DNA of 20,514 nucleotides from Tissierellia bacterium (GTDB taxonomy: Bacteria; Bacillota_A; Clostridia; Tissierellales; Peptoniphilaceae), in NCBI GenBank assembly GCA_030537695.1, contig JAUNVJ010000018.1:1-20514 (forward strand), written 5' to 3'. Shown one piece after another: positions 16,566 to 20,514 of the stretch (its first letter is position 1; every line of letters begins with the position of its first letter). Made by a program: the position numbers and the translations under genes. The notes below the pieces were generated by a model, which saw only the letters and a list, made by a program, of their open reading frames with translations, made no database searches and was not told the origin of the DNA.

Positions 16566-18338
16566 ATGTCAGAAAGTATGGGCAGTTTGAAACGCACCCA
16601 CTACTGTGCAGAAATTGCTGCTGTGAGTATTGGCAGTGAAGTAGTTCTAATGGGTTGGGTTTCCAAACAAAGAAATTTAGGTTCAATCGTTTTTGTAGAT
16701 TTAAGGGACCGTAGTGGGATTGTACAAATTGTTTTTGACGATACGGTGGACTCAAGGATGTTTGAAAAGGCAGAAAAGCTTCGGTCTGAATTTGTCATTG
16801 CGGTTAAAGGTAAGGTACGTAAGCGATCTTCAATTAACGAAAATATTGAAACCGGTTATGTGGAAGTATTGGCCAACGAATTGCGCATTTTAAATGAATC
16901 GGAAGTTCCGCCTATTTATGTGAAAGACAATGACAATGTACAGGAAACCATGAGATTAAAATATCGTTCATTGGATTTAAGAAAACCATTTATGCAAAAA
17001 AATTTGATGATGCGATCAAAATTTTATAAAGTAACTCGTGATTTTTTTGCTGAAAATGGGTTTATTGAAATCGAGACTCCTATGCTCACCAAACCCACAC
17101 CGGAAGGTGCCAGAGACTACTTGGTACCTAGTAGAGTTAATCCTGGAGAATTTTACGCTCTGCCACAATCACCACAGTTGATGAAACAGCTTCTTATGGT
17201 CTCTGGATTGGATCGCTATATCCAAATTACAAAATGTTTTCGGGATGAGGATTTGCGTGCAAATCGTCAACCTGAATTTACCCAAATCGATTTAGAGATG
17301 AGTTTTGTGGATATCGACGATGTCATTGAAATAAATGAAAAATTTCTTCAACGTGCTTTTAAAGAAATGATTGATGTTGACATAAAACTGCCGATTCGTC
17401 GGATGAAATATAATGAGGCAATGAATCGATTTGGTCTGGATAAACCGGACTTGCGCTTTGACATGGAATTGACGGATATCTCGAAGCTTGTTCGAGATGT
17501 TGATTTTAAAGTTTTTTCCAATGCAGTTGCTTCAGGAGGCAGCGTTCGAGGTATCAATGTAAAAGATGGTGCAGATAAATATTCAAGAAAGCAATTGTCT
17601 AAATTGGAGGATTTTGTAAAGGACTACGGTGCTAAAGGTTTAGCTTGGATCAAAATTGAAGACGAAATCACTTCGCCGATTTTGAAATTTTTAGAAGAGA
17701 ATGACTTGCAAAACATCATTACACAAATGAATGGTGAAAGAGGAGATCTGTTGCTTTTTGTAGCAGATAAAAATTCTGTCGTCTTTGATAGTTTGGGACA
17801 TTTGAGGAATCGAGTAGCACAAGATTTAGATTTAATTGATCCCAATCGGTACGAACTCTTGTGGATTACGGAATTTCCCCTCTTTGAATATGACGAAGAA
17901 GAAAAACGATATGTTGCAAAACACCATCCTTTTACCAGCCCCATGGAAGAAGATCTCAATCTCTTAGAAACAAAGCCTGAAAAAATGAGAGCAAAGGCTT
18001 ATGATATCGTAATTAATGGAGATGAAATGGGAGGGGGCAGTATTCGGATAAATGATCCAGTCGTTCAACGGAGAATGTTTAAAGCATTGGGATTAACTGT
18101 AGAAGAAGCCGAGAAAAAATTCGGTTTTCTATTGGATGCTTTTAAATATGGTGTTCCACCCCATGGAGGACTTGCCTATGGCTTAGATCGTTTGGTCATG
18201 TTATTTACCCAATCGGATAATATTCGGGACGTCATTGCCTTTCCGAAAACTCAATCTGCAACTTGTCTATTGACCGACGCCCCTACAGAGTTAAGTGAAG
18301 ATCAATTAAAAGAGGTACACATTAAAGTTACAGAATAG
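16566..18338 (+). CDS. aspS: Aspartyl-tRNA synthetase (bacterial type)
   Basis: AspRS charges tRNA(Asp) with aspartate. The 590-aa length is that of the bacterial class IIb enzyme. The N-terminal anticodon-binding OB domain (about 10-110) includes GWVSKQRNLGSIVFVDLRDR. Class II motif 1 is near 166-180, QSPQ is 201-204, motif 2 is FRDEDLRANRQPEFTQID (225-242), and motif 3 is GGLAYGLDRLVML (534-546). The bacterial GAD insertion lies in between (about 290-420). The Leu in RNLGS corresponds to a position where some non-discriminating AspRS have His, so a tRNA(Asp)-specific enzyme is favoured, as inference. The SD AGGAGG is six bases from ATG 16566. A T-box leader controls it. In many Clostridia hisS lies immediately upstream; it is absent here. 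Confidence 0.97.
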   Translation: MSESMGSLKRTHYCAEIAAVSIGSEVVLMGWVSKQRNLGSIVFVDLRDRSGIVQIVFDDTVDSRMFEKAEKLRSEFVIAVKGKVRKRSSINENIETGYVEVLANELRILNESEVPPIYVKDNDNVQETMRLKYRSLDLRKPFMQKNLMMRSKFYKVTRDFFAENGFIEIETPMLTKPTPEGARDYLVPSRVNPGEFYALPQSPQLMKQLLMVSGLDRYIQITKCFRDEDLRANRQPEFTQIDLEMSFVDIDDVIEINEKFLQRAFKEMIDVDIKLPIRRMKYNEAMNRFGLDKPDLRFDMELTDISKLVRDVDFKVFSNAVASGGSVRGINVKDGADKYSRKQLSKLEDFVKDYGAKGLAWIKIEDEITSPILKFLEENDLQNIITQMNGERGDLLLFVADKNSVVFDSLGHLRNRVAQDLDLIDPNRYELLWITEFPLFEYDEEEKRYVAKHHPFTSPMEEDLNLLETKPEKMRAKAYDIVINGDEMGGGSIRINDPVVQRRMFKALGLTVEEAEKKFGFLLDAFKYGVPPHGGLAYGLDRLVMLFTQSDNIRDVIAFPKTQSATCLLTDAPTELSEDQLKEVHIKVTE

Positions 18339-18347
18339 GGTGATCCT

Positions 18348-18770
18348 TTGGAAGAATTAGGAATTGTAAGGAAAATATTTGAAAATGAAATTTATGTAGA
18401 AGTTACAAGAGCTGGAGCTTGCGGTAGCAATTGCTCCTCTTGTAATGCAAAATGTGCAGAATCCAAAAGTGAGATCTTACGACTGAACAATACAATTGAT
18501 GCAAAGGTTGGCGACATTGTAAAACTGAAAAGCGATAGTCGAGCCGTATTAACTTATATCTTTTTAGTCTATGGATTGCCGTTAATCGTAATGATTATGG
18601 CCATAACAATATCTAATTATGTATTTTTTAAGATCAATATACAACTAAAAGATCTATGGAGTATGGTTGTAGGACTTTGTGCCTTGATCACCACCTATCT
18701 TATGATAAAAAAGGTGGATCAAAAATTTTCGAAAACGGCAGGCTCGATTATAACTTTAGAAAAACTATAG
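18348..18770 (+). CDS. SoxR-reducing system RseC/MucC family membrane protein
   Basis: This 140-residue protein fits the RseC family. The cytoplasmic N terminus MEELGIVRKI leads to a cysteine cluster C25-x3-C29-x2-C32-x3-C36 (CGSNCSSCNAKC), then two membrane helices (about 67-95 and 104-122). RseC works with Rnf-type electron transfer to reduce SoxR in enteric bacteria. In anaerobic Firmicutes the partner is uncertain, but a redox role tied to an iron-sulfur site is plausible. The start is TTG 18348, preceded by AGGGTGATC (18338-18345 and following), a GGTGATC-type SD. It begins nine bases after aspS stops and so should be carried on the T-box-controlled transcript. Confidence 0.85.
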   Translation: MEELGIVRKIFENEIYVEVTRAGACGSNCSSCNAKCAESKSEILRLNNTIDAKVGDIVKLKSDSRAVLTYIFLVYGLPLIVMIMAITISNYVFFKINIQLKDLWSMVVGLCALITTYLMIKKVDQKFSKTAGSIITLEKL

Positions 18771-18777
18771 GATCAAT

Positions 18778-19593
18778 ATGAATAAATATGGAAAAACTTT
18801 ATTTCTCAGCTCTATTTTTATTTTATTTATTGTAATCATTATCTTCAGCTATTCTCAATTTAATCGAAACTACACCCAAAATAAAAGCCTTGAAAATGAT
18901 AAATTGCACTTAGAAATCAAAAAAGCTAATGAAAAATGGATGCTTTTAAAAGATGATGGTTATAAGCTCGATGAAGAATTAAATCATCAAAATAATGAAT
19001 TTTATAAAAAGTACGGATATGAGTTTGGGGCAAATAAAGAAAAGGAATTTCAAAAGGTACTTCAATTATTACAAAGTGAAAATAAGCAATATTTAAGAGA
19101 AATGGAAAAGCTAATTCTCGATTATAGTAATTATTATAGTGGTGATATCTATGATTCTGAGGAATTGGACGGGATCATTGGTAATTTTACTCAAATGACA
19201 AATTTTGTAAATTCAGAACGATTTAAAAATATACCAAAAGAATTACATCTCTATGATTTAATTCAAGAGGCTGATGGTACCATCGGTTACTTAAAAAGCT
19301 TAAATGCACCGTCTAAAAAACTTGATCTATTGCTCTTTTATTCGATGGTATATTCCAGAAATTTAAATTTGATGTCAAAATCAGAAAAAATACCTCCCTT
19401 CGAGCTGTATCGAGATATTAAAAATTTAGAATATATATATTCTCATATGGAAAAACAAGGGTATCAATTGGGAAATTTATCCAGTGAAAAATTAAAATAT
19501 TTGGGTAATAATTTTTACACCTTGATGAGTCATTATTATAAAAATTTAGGTATCATAAAGTCCTTGGAACAGGGGGGAGAAAATGAAAAATAA
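18778..19593 (+). CDS. Unknown single-pass membrane protein with coiled coil
   Basis: I do not recognise this 271-residue protein. One hydrophobic segment at about residues 7-25 (TLFLSSIFILFIVIIIFSY) acts as an uncleaved anchor or signal. Residues about 35-120 are rich in Lys, Glu, Leu and Asn with heptad-like spacing, indicating a coiled coil. The remainder is helical, with no cysteine, metal or catalytic motif that I can see. With a Lys just before the helix, the bulk is probably outside the cytoplasm. The start ATG 18778 follows rseC by seven bases, with AGGATC as a weak SD. It overlaps the next gene, which has the same layout, by 11 bases, so the two products probably act together. Confidence 0.8.
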   Translation: MNKYGKTLFLSSIFILFIVIIIFSYSQFNRNYTQNKSLENDKLHLEIKKANEKWMLLKDDGYKLDEELNHQNNEFYKKYGYEFGANKEKEFQKVLQLLQSENKQYLREMEKLILDYSNYYSGDIYDSEELDGIIGNFTQMTNFVNSERFKNIPKELHLYDLIQEADGTIGYLKSLNAPSKKLDLLLFYSMVYSRNLNLMSKSEKIPPFELYRDIKNLEYIYSHMEKQGYQLGNLSSEKLKYLGNNFYTLMSHYYKNLGIIKSLEQGGENEK

Positions 19594-20514
19594 AGCTTTT
19601 TCAACCCTGGCTCTCGTCTTTTTTATAATTTCTATTATATTAATCTATTTGAGTTATGAAAACTTTAAAAATACCGAAAGCTCTTCTTTTAAAATCTCCA
19701 ATGAAAACAATCGATTAAAAGAAGAAAAAAATCAAATTTTGTTAAAGATCAATGCGGATCGAGAAGCGTTGAAAGATAAACAAATGCGATTAAATTCTTT
19801 AAAAGAAGAAGTGGATAAATTTGAATCTTTAGAACAAAAGGAAGAATTAGATAAGCTTTTTGCTCTTCTGAAAAATTATGAAATGGAGTTGGTTCCTGGT
19901 ACTTTAGATTATTTTTATATTGATAATTTACAAGAACGATCTTCTTTTGAAAGACCTTTGGACGGGCTTTTTTTTGAAAGTGATTTAAATTATGAAGATG
20001 TATGGGATAATTTAAATCTATTGTCTTTATATATCAACAATTATGTCTATCTTCATATCAATAGTCTTATAGCCAAAAACAATAGTGAAATTTTAGAGAC
20101 CATCGGAATTATGGACTATTTGGAAAAAGGGGATAATTATCTTGTGAAATCACAGATTTTAGAAAACACCTCTGAAATAGAAAATATAAAAATGAATTAT
20201 TTTAATGGACTGAGCTTGCTAGAGAGAAATTTAGACTATTGGGAAAATATTCTGTTTACCAGTCCTCAAAAAAATTTTTCAAAATACCATGAAGATATTG
20301 CTCGCATGAAAGGAGAGCATTCAGATTTTCAAAGTTTTCAATTAAAAAAATCACAATTAAAGGATTTGAATTTAATGGAAGCTTTCACCATTGAATTACT
20401 CAATTCTTCGACACCGTATCTTTTGAACTTAAGAATTGAAGAGGTGGACCAAACTAAATATCTACGGAAAGAAAATAACCAAGACTTAATGATCGAAGAT
20501 CAAAGCCAACAATT
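19583..20514 (+). CDS. Unknown single-pass membrane protein with coiled coil (3' end beyond window)
   Basis: An open frame from ATG 19583 runs without a stop to the window edge: 310 complete codons. It opens MKNKAFSTLALVFFIISIIL, a single hydrophobic segment (about 6-24), then a charged coiled-coil stretch (about 40-95; NNRLKEEKNQILLKINADRE and onward), then a helical region of no family I recognise. The SD GGGGGAGA lies a few bases upstream, inside the preceding gene, which it overlaps by 11 bases. The topology copies the upstream protein, suggesting a divergent pair that forms a heteromeric coiled coil. The C-terminal end, which might hold an identifying domain, is missing. Confidence 0.82.
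   Translation, partial: MKNKAFSTLALVFFIISIILIYLSYENFKNTESSSFKISNENNRLKEEKNQILLKINADREALKDKQMRLNSLKEEVDKFESLEQKEELDKLFALLKNYEMELVPGTLDYFYIDNLQERSSFERPLDGLFFESDLNYEDVWDNLNLLSLYINNYVYLHINSLIAKNNSEILETIGIMDYLEKGDNYLVKSQILENTSEIENIKMNYFNGLSLLERNLDYWENILFTSPQKNFSKYHEDIARMKGEHSDFQSFQLKKSQLKDLNLMEAFTIELLNSSTPYLLNLRIEEVDQTKYLRKENNQDLMIEDQSQQ

Overview
The window reads as chromosomal backbone of an AT-rich, low-GC Gram-positive anaerobe in the Clostridia/Tissierellia group. The evidence is an AT-rich base composition, a ruvCAB-queA-tgt-yajC backbone, a SCIFF peptide with its radical SAM maturase, a HemZ-type radical SAM protein, a T-box leader ahead of aspS, and Shine-Dalgarno (SD)-led, tightly packed operons. 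I cannot fix the genus from the sequence. All genes point right (+ strand). I see no tRNA, rRNA, insertion sequence, prophage, CRISPR array or sign of recent transfer.

Layout. (1) 1-61: last codons of an unidentified gene. (2) 90-936: one unrecognised 252-aa protein. Its ribosome binding site lies in the right arm of a terminator-like hairpin whose loop appears to carry its promoter, and it ends in a perfect palindromic terminator. (3) 957-6350: ruvC-ruvA-ruvB (Holliday junction resolvase and branch-migration motor), a SpoIID/LytB-type amidase-related protein, then queA and tgt (queuosine tRNA modification), all within 21 bp of one another or overlapping. (4) 6347-8301: a clear promoter, yajC, a 48-aa SCIFF precursor peptide (scfA), a hairpin, the SCIFF maturase (scfB), and a strong terminator. 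(5) 8308-16294: promoter, recJ, rel, dtd, a metallo-beta-lactamase-fold hydrolase, hemZ and a divergent Mur ligase, with junctions of overlap to 9 bp. (6) 16319-20514: promoter, T-box leader with a candidate Asp (GAC) specifier, aspS, an RseC-family protein, and two overlapping genes for single-pass coiled-coil membrane proteins, the second cut by the window edge.

Most of the content is housekeeping: recombination and repair (RuvABC, RecJ), tRNA modification and charging (QueA, Tgt, Dtd, AspRS), stringent response (Rel), secretion (YajC) and cell wall (SpoIID-like, Mur ligase). The most distinctive parts are the SCIFF ranthipeptide locus (a described system), the Mur ligase lacking the usual MurE diaminopimelate-binding signatures, the promoter-inside-hairpin arrangement at 83-148, a recurring TTG start paired with a GGTGAT-type SD, and the tandem unknown coiled-coil membrane proteins at the right end. 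I found no clearly undescribed multi-gene system; the best candidates for novelty are the Mur ligase and the membrane protein pair.
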